From assembly GCA_036346205.1 (NCBI GenBank), contig JARFJB010000408.1:567501-631500 (forward strand): 64,000 nucleotides of DNA, given 5' to 3'. The stretch's first letter is position 1. Each line of letters opens with the position of its first letter. The notes beneath the pieces were generated by a model. It searched no databases. It saw only the letters and a program-made list of their open reading frames with translations, and was not told the DNA's origin. Origin of the DNA: Vesta saturnalis. Lineage: Eukaryota; Arthropoda; Insecta; Coleoptera; Lampyridae. The position numbers and the translations under genes are program-made. Positions 1 through 13,310 of the stretch are shown piece by piece.

Positions 1-1085
1 AAAGGGATTCTTTCAATAACCAAGGAGTGAGTTGTGTGATCATGGGCGTTGGTTAGCACTTGTGCTAAATTTTGTTCTAAATCCATGTCGATGCCTTAAT
101 TTCGCTAGGGATGTGACAGGATGGATTCTCTCAATAGTCAAGAGTTAAATTCTTCAACGTTTGGTCCGAGTATTACCGTAGATCTATATTGATACACCAA
201 TTTGGTTGGGGTTGAGGGACAAAATTGGTTATCTGGGTGACCAAGAGCTAAATTCTGTGAGCCATGAGCGTTGGTTAGCAGTTGGGTCGAATTCTGTTGG
301 AAATATATGTTCGTATACCAATTTCGTTGAAGATAAGGCAAAGATTCTCTCGATGACCAAGCGCTCAATTTTATGGCTGTTGAGTGTTGGTCAGCAACTG
401 GTAAATATTGCCCAAAATCTATATTTCTACACAAATTTGCGTGAAGTCAAGGCAAAATTGACTGTTGCGGTGACCCATAGCTAAATTCTGTTAATTATGA
501 GTGTTAGTTAGCAATCTATATTGGCACATCAATTTCGTTAGGGATCTGACAGAGTAGACTCTCTCAATGACCAAGAGCTAAATTCTGTGATCCGCGAGAG
601 TCGTTCAACGTTTGGTCCGAGTATTACTCCAAATCTGTGTTGATACACCAATTTGGTTGTGGTCGCGACAATTAATCGTCTAGATGACCAAGAGCTAAAT
701 TCTGTGGGCCATGAGCATTTTCGTTCAAAATCTATGTTAGTACACCAATTTCGTTGAAGATAAGGCAAAATGGATTCTCTCGATGACCAAGCGTTAAATT
801 TTATGGTCTATGGGTGTTGGCCAGAAAGTGGCAAATATTGCCTAAAATCTGTATTTATAGACAAATTTCATTTTTAAGTCAATGCAAAATTGACTGCTTC
901 AATGACCAATAGTTGAATTTTGTAAGTCATGAGTGTTAGTTAGCACTGTGACAAAATTTGCTCACAATTTATGCTAATACACCGATTTCGCTGTGACCGC
1001 GGCAAAATGGATTCCCTCGGTGACTAAAAGCTAAGTTCTGTGGTCCATGAGTGTAGGTCAGCATTTGTGCTGAATGCTATTCAAA
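1..1085. repeat. Diverged ~118-bp satellite array with higher-order period
   Basis: About ten degenerate monomers are recognisable by the core gaccaagagctaaattctgt followed by ccatgagcgttggttagca. Cores start near 16, 135, 238, 352, 470, 567, 684, 781, 900 and 1019, so spacing is 97-119 bp. Monomers four positions apart resemble each other most: those near 135 and 567 share tcaacgtttggtccgagtat, and those near 352 and 781 share the aagcg variant. This gives a ~430-446 bp higher-order unit. The array runs off the left edge. Short ORFs inside are incidental and no coding function is inferred. Confidence 0.85.
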
Positions 1086-2279
1086 ATCGACGACTATTAC
1101 TCGCCTCTTTGGATTGGGTCACACTTATTGTAACCCCAAATTAGTTTGATAAATAATTACATGGCGGACTTGTTACATAATGTACTTCTACATTAAATTT
1201 TTTGACAATGACTGCATATTTTTTCAACATTTTTCTAAAAGGTAGAGTTAATGCGCGTCTGGGTAAAAGCCGGAATCTTAAGTGTACCAGGAGTTGGTGC
1301 TTAATTTTTATATCTATAATCTTTATTAAATGTTATAAATATAATTACTTCATTCCTGGCGGATTATTTGATTACCAATATGAGGGTAGACCTTTTTCAG
1401 TCTTCAGCATGTACTAGAGCATCTTTAAAAAACAGCACCTGCATGAACAATAATATCCTTTTAACTCCATTAGAACTGGGACCTTTTTTTTTCTTCTGAA
1501 TTTATTTGCACTATGTGACAGATGAATTGCCGCTTATTGTTTCCCATTTTGTTGTTTTGTCTTAATTTATTAAATATTGAAAGCGTTCAGTCAAAATTTA
1601 ACTTCTTTCTATTAATGTACTTGCGGTCACCGGTATAAACATCGCGGATGGTTCATTATTAAAATGCATTTTACAATTTCAAGTTCGACTCTCGCTGTTT
1701 TCTCAGTTTCTCGTTTCTTCTGAAAAGCTTCTAACTTTTAAGTTCCATGGAGATTTACGAGAGGAAGTTCCAACATTCAGCCTTTTTTGTCGTTGAGAAA
1801 ACAACGTTACAAACAAATTCAATTGAATTGATAGTAGCCAATGTGGTGTCGCCGCTAGACTTCTCCCAAAGTCTAATCTGATCCAAGCGAAATGAAATCA
1901 AGCTTAAATACCAAATTTTAAGGATGTAGGTGCTTTCGTTCTGGTGTTATAGTAGATACTAACATACACCGACAGGCACACGCACGCACGTGCGCGCACG
2001 CGACCCCGCGCCGTTATAAATGTCCGGGATTTTTTTTGCATTCTTTTGACAGATATTGGGTACATACATGTGTCAGTATGCATTTATCCATTTGATATCT
2101 GAATGTGTTGTTTTCGTCCGCATTGTCAGTCATCGTAAATCGTTGCTTTTCCACTATCAAGACACGCTATAGTCTATGTAACAAGAAAAAGAGCAAGGAC
2201 TAGAAGACCCAAGTAAAACCGGTTAAGTAAGGAGCGTTCGGTGCAACAAAAGGGAACACCGCCGCCAACTACACTCTAT
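1086..2279. other. Unrecognised AT-rich interval
   Basis: No gene or mobile element is recognised here. The only compositional landmark is an alternating purine-pyrimidine tract at about 1977-2005 (acacgcacgcacgtgcgcgc), which could adopt Z-DNA. The small ORF at 1202-1417 has no recognisable domain and a composition like its surroundings. Confidence 0.4.
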
Positions 2280-2468
2280 TTAACCCTTAGACTACGGCGT
2301 AGGGTCCTCAAGGGACCCCAGACTTTATTTTTCTTGAACATGTTTCTAGGTATTTTTTGTATAAATTTTCCCTCCAGTGTATTTGCCACTTTTACAGTTA
2401 TACATAGCATGATGCATTTGTTTTTTTTTGTTTTTAATATTTGCACACTTCTCTTGAACAAAAAAGGT

Positions 2469-2495
2469 GCGTGGGGTCTCCAAGGGACCCCACGC
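2469..2495. repeat. Subterminal palindrome of the piggyBac element
   Basis: A 27-bp palindrome (gcgtggggtctccaaggg then accccacgc) lies ~185 bp inside the left end. It carries the same GGGTCYYCAAGGGACCCC core as the terminus at 2297-2318 and, degenerated, the right end near 6680. It is probably a transposase-binding or hairpin site. Confidence 0.6.
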
Positions 2496-3719
2496 CGTTG
2501 TTAATGTGCACCTTTTTTTCTACAAACCAAAAAGTTGATGTCAGTTTTTTATGTGTTTTATGACAACAATGAGGACATTATTATTGCAACAAGTAATTCT
2601 GATGTAACTTGTTTATACCCTTATCTGAACTTGTGTACATTATCTCAAAGTACACTCTTGAATTGAGTAGTAAGTGAAAATAAGGATAAGGGTTAGATGA
2701 TTTTTTGTTTTTGTTTTTGATATTTTTTGCATTCACTGCATAAAAAACAAGCAATACCACACGTCATTGACGAACAGAAACATCGCTTTACGCACTTGTG
2801 CGTGAAAAAGTATAAAAAAAACTGGCATAATAAAGCACCTATTACCCTCTCCTGGTGTGTTTACCGCTACGCCATTAATTTATGAGTTTAACTATCCAAT
2901 TCGTTTATACGGTCTTCTAATAGTGAGTTAAATAAGGATGGTGAACATTCGTAGTGGATTTTACGAAATCGACTTACGGTATTGAATAAGCAAGTAATTA
3001 CGATAATCAACGTTCTTTAATTTTTACAAAATATATCACAATAAATAAGTAGTTGTATTTTGGAATTCTGCAGCTTTAAATGTTGCTATCTGGGTATATT
3101 TTCTAATCAGAATTTATTATAACGAAAATAAATGTGACTCCTGTTTTTCATATTACACCATCTGATTGTATGTAATGACGTAGAGGTAAGCAGCCCTGGC
3201 GAGGATAATAGAATACAAATTATTATTGTAATTATATTGTCTTTTACAAATTCTCAATTTGAAATTTTAAAAAACGCGGATGTCAGACGGTTGTCGCGTC
3301 GTACAATATTTGACAAGTAATAAAATGATGAAAAATAATTATTTTGGCGAACAAAGTTCGTGCAAAAAATACATTACGTAAAATACTATTGTTTGTACGT
3401 GCGGTGACGTCAGTTACTTGTTCCCCCACCTCCGCCACATTATGTTAAGACTTGAGCAGGGACAACAGTTTTACGCCGTAGTTGCAGCACGCACCAACGA
3501 TCTTCATTTGTTTGTGAATATTGCTGTTTAGTTTACTATTTTTAGTTACTTGTACTTGTGCAATAATACTATATCGAGTAAGTTTTATGAGTATTTTGTA
3601 CTTATGTAAATATATCGAGTGTAATTTTTGTGAGTTTGTTGATTGTGTTTTTATTTGGCTATCTAGATAACAGAAATGTCGAAATAAAACTCCAAATATG
3701 AAAGATGTCGCCCGATCAC

Positions 3720-6530
3720 TGACCAGGAGCATCAAAAGGAAATTAGATTGATAACTGAGAGAGGTGATTTAGATAGTGAATATGATCTGTCGGATGAGGA
3801 TAACAGCATTGATGATCCCAATCATTTTGAGGTTGAAAAAATGTATCAGAGGTAGAAGACAACCTTGCATTAGTGGTAGAAGAGGCTGAAGATTATGTTC
3901 AAGTTGTTGCGCAAAATGTTGACGCAATAGATGATGGAGGTGCCGATACTGAACAAGAGCAACAACCTAAAGGTGATCAATATAAAGCAAAATAAGGTAA
4001 ATTATGGCAAAAAAATAATTTCACCCACAGCCGCCGCCGAATCCGAAATACAGTGACTGAAGTTCCCGGACTAACCCGATACTCAGCTGATGCAGCGACT
4101 ATTCTCGATACCTTCAACCTCTTTGTAACGAAGGAAATAAAAGAAAAAATATGTTTACATACCAACGAAGAGGCTTGTCGAGTTTACAACGTGTGTAAAG
4201 AAGAACATAATAATCAAAAAATATGGATGCAACTGGCAGAGATTGAATTGAATGCTTTTATCCGAATATTGATTTCCGCGGGTGCTTTGCGTTGTAGTAA
4301 AGAAAATACTACTGTAATGTGGACAACAGATGAGCAATTTTTACAGCTTCAATATCTCGTGACAGATTTGTCTGAATTCGCACATTTTTACGTTTTGATG
4401 ATAAAATAACCAGGGAATAGAGAAGGGCAACTGATAAATTAGCGGGAATTAGTGAATTATGGGATGATTTTATCGAAAATTCTTATATTCCCCATGACAC
4501 AATAACTGTCGATGAACAAACTGGTAGGATTTCGTGGAAAATGTCTTTCCGCCAATATATGAAATCCTAGCCAGCAAAATATGGTATAAAAATTTGGGCA
4601 GCAGCTCACGTAAAAACAAGTTACTTATATAATTTGCGAGTTTATACAGGAAAGCTTGCTGGTAATGGATCAGAGAAGAATCAAGGTTTGCGTGTGGTGA
4701 AAGATTTTATTGAACCACTTTACAACACTGGATACACTTTTTATGTCAGTGCGGAATTTTTACTAATAAAAATATAACATTTTTGGGAACATTTAAGAAA
4801 AATAAACCAGACACGCCAAAGAATGGAAGAAATTTAGTGGACGATCACAGTGCTCAGTATCATATATACCCAAAAAAGGCAAAATGGTTCATGTGCTGTC
4901 TTCTCAGCATAATAATCCCGAAATAACTGAGGGAGAACGACAAAGACCAACCATGATAGTGGATTGTAACACTACTAAAGGTGTTGTGTATAACGCTGAT
5001 AAGCTTATCTGCGAATATAGTTGTGCACGCCGAACTGCAAAATAGCCATTCAGAATTTTCATGTAGACTTTGGATACAGCAGCTCTAAATGCTTTTGTTA
5101 CATTTACAATCAAAGATCCCGATTGGCAATCAAGAAATACATTCAGAAGGCGCGTTTTCCTCAAAACTTTGGAAAAAGGTTTAACTACCGAAAATATGAA
5201 ATCCCGTATAGTACAATTGGGTTATTGAAAAAAAAATTTATCCATTGTTTTTTATGTATCTTAAAACTTTACCATAAATTATATTAATAGCCGATGCAAA
5301 AAACTCTTAAAAAATGTTTGTTTGCTTATTATAAGTAATTTAAAATTGATAACATTTTAAAAAGAATCTCGCGACTACAAACGCGCCACGATTGGTCGGC
5401 AGGTTTGTGACGTCATAATGTCAAGTTAATTCTCAATAGTACATTGTCAACGGCTTCTACATGTAAATTGACTAAAAATATCCGAAATTTAGTGCAAAAA
5501 AATTATTTATAATAGCTACTTTTGTTTAGTCATGTATGATAAAGTTTACGGTTGGGTTGACAACTAAACTTGTGCATTACTACATCAACTTTAATTTTTG
5601 CTCTACTTCCCATTGTAGTATAGTAAATATAATTCTCCATGTCTTCTTTCAGTTAAAAAACATCAAAACATGAGAATTATTTAAATGACATAACAATAGC
5701 AGAACCACCAAATTTCAATTTCGTGTAGTATATAACCTAGCGCGTAATTAAAATATAAAATACTGAATAAAACCGAAACCATTCAATAACCGTATACAAA
5801 TTTATTATTTAATCATTTTAAATTATTCATAGAATTTTTTTTGATGCTGTGATTTTTAAAAGTTATGATTGTGGAGTTTAGTTAAAAAATTTTATTATCG
5901 AATACTATTTATTCAATTTATACGTTTACATGAATAATTATTAATTACTATATTATTATAAAAGCACGATAACCTTTAAGGTTAGACATTTTTGATATAT
6001 TTATCAATGTATTGACGATAATAACAAGATTTAATCGATTAAAAGTCAAAACACTGTATCAGTTGTATGCTACGATGAGTAAAAATAAGCATTTTGACGT
6101 CTCACGCGCTCTGGCTTGTTCGGGAACTTCGGCGTGTTTCCGGTGCTGGGTTCAAAAATGTATCTTTAATTTAATATAACTTTTTAATTAGAGCGAAAAA
6201 AAAATTAAAAACAGTTTTGTTATAAAACGTATATATGATCTTTCCATTTATTACAAAAATGTTTTTTCAAAAATCCTATTACGTAAGCATTTACATATTC
6301 TCAAAGCTATAAAGCTTGTGAAGTGGATACTAATCCTGTTGAACCCGCTCAAGAGAAGTCAGCTGCACCCGCACGGCAATAAGCAAAACGGGGAAGATGC
6401 AGACTTCGTACACGAGCATCCGATAAAAAAGTAAATATAAAATGGTCACAATGTCAGTTCGTCGTTTGCAAAGAACATGGAGAAGGAAATATTGTCTCCA
6501 CAGCGAGTTGCATCGATCACGTCGAAAGTT
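3720..6530 (+). pseudogene. piggyBac transposase (DDE_Tnp_1_7) pseudogene
   Basis: Pieces in several plus-strand frames follow family order. An acidic N-terminus (DLDSEYDLSDEDNSIDDPN) lies at ~3760-3830. The helical start of the transposase domain (TVTEVPGLTRYSADAA) occupies 4050-4370. The first catalytic region (TVDEQTG) with RQYMKS and AKYGIKIWAAAHVKTSYLY lies at ~4505-4640. The second catalytic region near 4745 reads YVSAEFF, where the family normally has a DNxF-like motif, so the second Asp is lost. The third region near 4965 reads TTKGVVYNADKL, where the family has GVDxxD, so one Asp is lost. A C-terminal cysteine-rich tail (CRLRTRASDKK, then WSQCQFVVCKEHG) lies at 6395-6500. About 1.1 kb of non-coding DNA (5215-6300) separates the tail from the body. 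Multiple stops and frameshifts show that it is dead. Confidence 0.88.
5215..6300. other. Non-coding insert or intron inside piggyBac transposase
   Basis: The transposase body ends near 5210 and its cysteine-rich C-terminus resumes near 6380. The interval is very AT-rich and without recognised coding sequence. It starts at gtacaattgg and ends around attctcaaag, so a GT...AG intron is possible. I see no paired inverted ends that would prove a nested transposon. Either reading remains open. Confidence 0.4.
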
Positions 6531-6742
6531 GACAAGATATTATACTTTTTCTTTAATTTATAAGAATTCTGTTGTTGGCTTTTTTTTATATTTGCGTGTG
6601 TGCTAATTTTCAATATATTTTACCATTATAAACACTTACTCAAATGTTACTATACGTTTTAATATTTTTTTAGCTGGGGTCCTTCGAGGATCCCATGCCT
6701 TGATTACCATTGGTCTAAGGAACGCAGTAATCTAAGGGTTAA

Positions 6743-8415
6743 ACCATACCAAAGTCACAGTGGCAGCTAAGTATGAAATTATAGAAAATAATTAGGGTTA
6801 AATGCTATTTTTTTGTTTCAGAAATCTGTCTCATCCTTCCTGCCTGAACGTGGATACGTAAATAGCGCAGACCAAACTAATTGATAGCTTTTAATCGTAA
6901 TATTCTTTTATTTATGGTAACTTATGTTACGTGTAAAGCATCTTTTTACACGAAAGCCTTGTTTCTTTCAGTTTTAGTGCTCTAGCTATCCCATACTTTT
7001 ATTTTTATTCATTCCTAGCCTACCCAGTATTGTTATGCTACTCTACCTTATTTCGTTTATTTACAAAATTCTTGTAAACAAAATTAGAGGATACTTCAGC
7101 GAACCTAAAGAAGTTGTATAAAACTTAGGTACATAAATGATTGACGTACATTATTTGTACTGAACTTGTTCAAAAATAGGATCAGACGGTTATATTAGTC
7201 CGTTTGACGTTATCTCGATACGTTTTTATTGATCTCTTATTATTGGACATTATTTTGTTTTACTAAGAATATTTGAAAGAATAAAACTTAATTTCCTTGA
7301 GGTGACAGGTCATGATTAGATGAGCGGTCCGATCGTTATAACCCATACCTGCTAATAGCAAACTTGTAGCATCTGGAAAAAAATATTAATTGCGGCGGCG
7401 GCGGTCGCAACAAGTATGCATTTATAATACATTCTTGATTTCGACTCGCTATTATATGCATCATATGTTGAGGATTTATTGTAAGGATTTTAATTTATTC
7501 GTATTGCCATAGGGTAAATAGTAAAGCATCTCTTATGGTCGTCCGACACTACATCCATTATAAAAAAAAGGGAAATTATAAATATAATTACGTTTTGATG
7601 GAACAAACTTGCTTATATAAACGTAGTCACTAATCTGCGAAGATAACATCGGTTATTGCTATTATTCGTTTAGAATAAGATTATCGATAATGCTATTCCA
7701 TTCATTTATAAAATTGATTTGTCAAATGCAGATGTTTTCACGCCCAACGTCATTCTTATACCACAATGAACAAATTAATTCTGTGACTGTTTTGCTTGCC
7801 TTGGATTTACACAAGGTATTTGTCCAGATGGATAGCCACTAACAATGGATACGTGACGTGCGTGTATACATGGCCTAATGGTTGAATATACTTGGTGGTC
7901 AATAGATTCATCTCCTTTAAAGTGTTGTAGAAAAAAGGGACTTATTTTATAATAGCCATTCAATTCGATTTTTTGTCAATGTGTGCTTTGAGTTTAATAT
8001 TTATTGCACATTCATAGATTAACATGTAACGCTGACTTTTACACGACTGATTTGTGGTATTTTGATATAAACACATTCTTATGTATTAATTCTCATTAAA
8101 AACATCTCTTGATAGATATTATTTAAGATATCAGTGATCAATTAACTATATCTCTAATCTAGTGAAAATATTTCAGTAATGTATAATATAAATAGCAATA
8201 ACAATATCTCATTAATCTAACAACAAAAGTAAATATAAAATTAAAATATTGAACTGTTAGTTCAATTTACTGGAAAATTAGTAATTTAATTATTAGTGCA
8301 TAGTGTCTTCATATACACAATGTTTTATTTGTGAACGTTTTCCTAATAATAGAAGCTACATACACTTTGTTTATAATGTATTTGTAATTAAACTGCCCCA
8401 CTTACTAATAATATA
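6743..8415. other. Unrecognised AT-rich interval
   Basis: No mobile element is recognised between the piggyBac right end and the next Tc1 end. A short (gcg)n tract lies at 7393-7405. A 62-codon minus-strand ORF at 7775-7963 has a less AT-biased composition than its surroundings but no recognisable domain. Confidence 0.35.
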
Positions 8416-9270
8416 CTCTGTGACATAAAAAATGGAACACCCAGATGGCGTTGGAATTTCTGGACCGAATTGGGCAGAAATGTTTAACTACTCAAATGTA
8501 GTAATTAGTTTTCTATTAATAATGTGTTTTACCACCCCTATTAGTTACACACACTCGCACCCTTTGTGGCATGGATGCCAACAGGTGGTCAATTTCTTCC
8601 CGAGGTATTGCATCTCTGGCAATTTGTAATTTATGCCGGAGAGCTTCTAGTGTCAGAGGAGGATTGGCTAATTGCTTGAGTCTTCTACCCATCATGTCCC
8701 ACACATGTTCGATGGGCGAAAGGTCGGGAGATTTGGATGGCCATGGCAAGATATTGACGTTATCCTCTTCGAAGCGCTCCATAGAATGCCTTGCAATGTA
8801 GGGACGGGCATTATCCTGTTGAAAAATGGGATCCTCCAGCTCCTGGAGGAATGGAAGGATATGGGGTTCTACCACTTCATCAACATATCGGTGGGCATTC
8901 ATATTGCCTCGGATGAATACGAACTGAGACCTGTTTCCATAAACAATAGCAGCCCATACCATAATCCCCGAAGATGCCGCTCAACAGAAAACTGCAAATT
9001 GCGACGTTCTCCACGTCTACATCTGACCCTCATGCGACCATCGTGCATTCTCAAGCAGAATCGCGATTCGACACTGAAGACCAGCCGTCAGAGGAAGCAC
9101 AAGACGTGGTCGATAGAACTGAAAGCCAAAAGCTCCAATTCGATCGGCTATTGATCTTGTACTCGAGAATCGGTCTCTTAATGCCATTAATCGGAGGTAG
9201 CGGTCCTGGACCACATTTGTCTGTCTTGGCCGTCCACTTCCTCTTCTACGATATTCTTAACCTTCTCTAG
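8416..9270 (-). pseudogene. Tc1-like DD34E transposase, frameshifted
   Basis: The minus strand encodes a Tc1-type transposase in at least two pieces. The N-terminal part (~9265-9017) has a GRPR motif followed by RYLRLMALRDRFSSTRSIADR, a helix-turn-helix DNA-binding domain. The catalytic part (8962-8516, 148 codons) starts MVWAAIVYGNRS, has the second Asp in FQQDNARPYIARH and the Glu in SPDLSPIEHVWD, with 34 residues between them (DD34E). The block joining them (RRGERRNLQFSVERHLRG) lies in another frame, so at least one frameshift has occurred. The 3' terminal repeat is recognisable at ~8416 (ctctgtgacataaaaaatgg) next to a TA. The 5' end is replaced by the purine tract at 9281. Confidence 0.85.
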
Positions 9271-9280
9271 ACCATGCTCG

Positions 9281-9352
9281 ATAATACCCCGAGAGGGAGA
9301 GGCCGAGGGAGAGGAGAGGAGAGGGAGCGGGAGAGGGAGAGGGAGAGGCGTC
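9281..9352. repeat. Purine-rich (GAGAGG)n simple repeat
   Basis: About 70 bp of nearly uninterrupted G/A sequence made of gagagg, gagggag and gagcgg units. It abuts the truncated 5' end of the Tc1 element on its left and the start of another mariner fragment on its right. Confidence 0.8.
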
Positions 9353-9354
9353 CA

Positions 9355-10187
9355 AAAACAAAAGCGTTTGAAGGATTATTTTGATCGTACTGGATCAGTC
9401 GCATATCACAAACATAAAAGGAATAAAAGTGTTATAACTGAAAAAAAGGAATATGATGTACTGCTTGCCGTTGCAAAGCATCCCACATTAGCACTCATGA
9501 AATTTCAAGTTAACACGACATTAGTCAAACCTCGGCCGTAAACATACTTCGCAAACATAAAATGCATCCCTACTACATACAATTACGTCAAGAATTGACA
9601 GACGATGATTATCCTCGCAGATTAGTTCTTTGTTAATGGTCTCAGCAGAAATTCGAGAAAGAATGTGGTTTTTACACGATGGTGCTCTTGTTCATCACAC
9701 TCGCAATTCACATCCATCTAAATAATCATTTCCCTGCGAGGAAGGTATGTACAGGAGGACCAACTGCAAGGCCAGCTCAATCACCGGTCATGTCAAAAAT
9801 TTATTTCTTTATGTGGTGCTAAATCGAATGGAAACTTGTATAGACGTAGGTGAACATTTTGAACATTTACTTTAGACTTATTTTGTGATACGAAATATTC
9901 TGTTTCAATCAAATTCATCATATGTATCATCATTGTGTATTGTATAAAAATAATTTTGTTCTATTATTATCCAAGATTAAATTATTTTTAGTCACACAAA
10001 TTTAAGGTGTTCTAAAACTTTAAGAAAATTAAATATATCTCGGAAAGTAATGAATTTAGGTATATGGAATGCTTCATAAAAATGAAAGGGCATAACATAT
10101 ACAATCTTTTGTGAAAATAAAATACATGGGGGGGTGCATTCAAAATTTTGAGAAAATAATAATTTTCTTTTTGTGGGTCACCCTGTA
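9355..10187 (+). pseudogene. mariner-like transposase, internally deleted
   Basis: Plus-strand pieces follow mariner order. A DNA-binding region reads TGSVAYHKHKRNKSVITEKK. It continues in another frame as SQTSAVNILRKHKMHPYYIQ and ELTDDDYPRRLVLC. After a deletion comes the second catalytic block WFLHDGALVHHTRNS, then FPARKVCTGGPTARPAQSP. The C-terminus DVGEHFEHLL ends in a stop at 9873-9875. The segment carrying the first catalytic Asp is missing. Downstream, the terminal repeat gggtcaccctgtata ends at ~10187 at a TA. The left end is lost against the purine repeat. This is a dead, shortened copy. Confidence 0.8.
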
Positions 10188-10389
10188 TACAGATACCTGT
10201 CGATGATTTTTGTTACAGTTAGTTTTAATACTAGAACATATTGATTGCCCTATTACGTAAATTAAACAATTATTTATTTACTTTTCCATACACAAAGTGT
10301 TTATTTCATAGCGATTTCGATATAAAAATGGGCATAACACCTTAAACACTCTGTATGGTTAGGTACAACCTCATATTGTAAGAACAGGG

Positions 10390-10634
10390 CCAAGCTAGTG
10401 TAGAAATGAAACCCATATGGATTCCAATAATGCGCGAAGAGCTTAAGCGCAATACACCTGTGCGAGCAGTTACAGCGCAACATGTGCAATAAATCTCTGC
10501 GAAACCAGCCAAGCTAGTGTAGAAATGAAACCCATATGGATTCCAATAATGCGCGAAGAGCTTAAGCGCAATACACCTGCGCAAGAAGTTACGGCGCAAC
10601 ATGCGCAATAAACCTCAGCGCAATCACGAAAAAG

Positions 10635-10635
<1 letters not shown>
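10390..10635. repeat. Two tandem copies of ~117-bp repeat (R117)
   Basis: Copy 1 starts at 10390 and copy 2 at 10509. Each begins ccaagctagtgtagaaatga, continues with gattccaataatgcgcgaag and ends near gcgcaataaacctc. The second copy carries cgaaaaagtt and runs straight into a (TA)n tract. Further copies lie at 11777 and 13079, each followed by (TA)n in the same way. The unit has no recognisable coding potential. A SINE-like or non-autonomous retroelement tail with a TA microsatellite is one reading. Confidence 0.75.

Positions 10636-10700
<65 letters not shown>
10636..10700. repeat. (TA)n microsatellite
   Basis: Uninterrupted TA dinucleotides directly follow an R117 copy and end exactly at the terminus of the mariner derivative at 10701. 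Confidence 0.95.
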
Positions 10701-10703
<3 letters not shown>

Positions 10704-11699
10704 GGGTGGTCGTAAAGTAAGGAATAAATGCAATATCTCGTAAAGCACAATTTTTTTCAAAAATCGCTCGGTCTCGTCGATTTTATATTTTTTCGGGGCA
10801 TATTTTGCGAAAAAAAAAATTTATACAGGGTGTCTCAAAAAAGATTTGCTAAAAAAAATTTTTTTTTTTCAAATGGCGACCCAATTTTTTTATTGCATTT
10901 TTGGATTGCCCTTACAAATCTAAACATTTGTCATGCAGCATGTGCTACACCTAAGTCCAAGAGTTTTGGAGTTATTCGCATTCAAAATTTACAAATTTAA
11001 AAAAGGTCATGAAGAAAACGAAAAATAAAATAATTTTTATAAAGTTTTATTATATCAAAAACAAAGATTCGTAAACTTAAAAATAATTTTATTTCAACAA
11101 ATGTTCGAAATGTCCTCCGTTAGTCAACTGACAATAGCCTAATCGATCTACAAATTCCTGCTGCACATTTCGAACCATTTCGGGCGTTATTCGACGTATT
11201 TCTTGACGGATGCGTTGTTTTAAATCATCTAGATTTGCCGGTTGGCTTTTAAATACCTTGCCTTTAAGGTATCCCCATAAAAAAAGGTCTTGTGGTGTTA
11301 GATCGGGTGATCTTGGTGGCCACTCAATAACCACCTGTTTGGGAAAGTGTCGTGCAAATAAGTTCGAACTACCACAGCTAAATGGGGGGGAGCACCATCT
11401 TGTTGGAACCAGATGTTATGGTGTGGCAAATCCGTTTTCTCGTTTTCTTTATGACCTTTTTTCAATTTTTAAATTTTGAATGCGAATAACTCCAAAACTC
11501 TTGGACTTAGGTATAGCACATGCTGCATGACAAATGTTTAGAATTGTAAGGGCAATCCAAAAATGCAATAAAAAAATTGGATTGCAATTTGAAAAAAAAA
11601 AATTTTTTTAGCAAATCTTTTTTAAGACACCCTGTATAACTTTTTTTTTCGCAAAATGCTTTACGAGGTATTGAATTTATTCCTTACTTTACGACCACC

Positions 11700-11701
<2 letters not shown>
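10701..11701 (-). mobile_element. mariner derivative with ~300-bp inverted ends
   Basis: The ends are inverted copies: accgggtggtcgtaaagtaa at 10701 and the complement of ttactttacgaccaccggt at the right end. The inversion extends ~300 bp inward (about 10701-11020 against 11440-11701) and includes an internal tacagggtgtc motif on each side. The centre keeps only the C-terminal part of a transposase. The element lies between two (TA)n tracts, so the TA target duplication is hidden inside the microsatellite. Confidence 0.8.
11089..11430 (-). pseudogene. mariner transposase C-terminal fragment
   Basis: The minus-strand frame from 11334 reads VIEWPPRSPDLTPQDLFLWG, then YLKGKVFKSQPANLDDLKQR, and ends NGGHFEHLLK at 11089. 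This is the third catalytic region and C-terminus of a mariner transposase. The preceding second-Asp block (WFQQDGAPP, then AVVVRTYLHDTFP) lies at ~11425-11340 in another frame because of a shift in a C-run near 11390. The N-terminal two thirds are absent, replaced by the inverted-repeat arms. Confidence 0.85.

Positions 11702-11772
<71 letters not shown>
11701..11772. repeat. (TA)n microsatellite
   Basis: TA dinucleotides directly follow the right end of the mariner derivative and precede R117 copy 3. Confidence 0.95.
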
Positions 11773-13078
<1,306 letters not shown>

Positions 13079-13168
13079 CAATAATGCGCGAAGAGCTTAA
13101 GCGCAATACACCTGTGCAAGAGGTTACGGCGCAACATGCGCAATAAACCTCTGCGCAACCACGAAAAA

Positions 13169-13172
<4 letters not shown>
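13079..13172. repeat. R117 repeat copy 4, 5'-truncated
   Basis: It begins at caataatgcgcgaagagc, inside the R117 unit, fused to the Penelope ORF, and ends cgaaaaagtttt before (TA)n at 13173-13210. It is the fourth example of R117 followed by a TA microsatellite. Confidence 0.75.

Positions 13173-13210
<38 letters not shown>
13173..13210. repeat. (TA)n microsatellite
   Basis: A short TA tract between R117 copy 4 and the tRNA-like region. Confidence 0.9.
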
Positions 13211-13215
<5 letters not shown>

Positions 13216-13235
13216 GTTAGAAAAAATATATATTG

Positions 13236-13310
13236 GGTTACTCAGCGGCTCAGCGGTAAAGGTGTCGGACTAGTAAGTGAAAGGTACCAAGTTCGAATCT
13301 GAGAGTAGTC
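13236..13310 (+). other. Degenerate tRNA-like sequence upstream of the Penelope terminal repeat
   Basis: A 75-nt stretch can be drawn as a tRNA. A seven-pair acceptor with wobbles (GGTTACT with AGTAGTC), an A-box-like ggctcagcggta, an anticodon-like loop ctagtaa (AGT) and a B-box-like gttcgaatct are present. The anticodon and T stems contain mismatches, so a functional tRNA is unlikely. It sits ~75 bp upstream of the hammerhead-like motif. A tRNA-derived module in the terminal repeat is the most economical reading. Confidence 0.45.

Larger units (their letters stand above)
2284..6738 (+). mobile_element. piggyBac-family DNA transposon, decayed
   Basis: The element is bounded by TTAA at 2280-2283 and 6739-6742, the obligatory piggyBac target. 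The termini are inverted: CCCTTAGACTACGG at the left and, on the complement of the right, CCCTTAGATTACTG. Subterminal repeats of the type agggtcctcaagggacccc lie near both ends (2297-2318, a palindromic copy at 2469-2495, and a degenerate copy at about 6676-6695), as expected for transposase-binding repeats. The interior holds a broken transposase gene on the plus strand. Precise TTAA ends, paired termini and interior homology together make this assignment secure. Confidence 0.9.

Noticed and set aside
8672..9270. Long plus-strand ORFs opposite the Tc1 transposase
   Set aside because: Antisense shadows. The minus strand carries the DDE motifs and conserved order.
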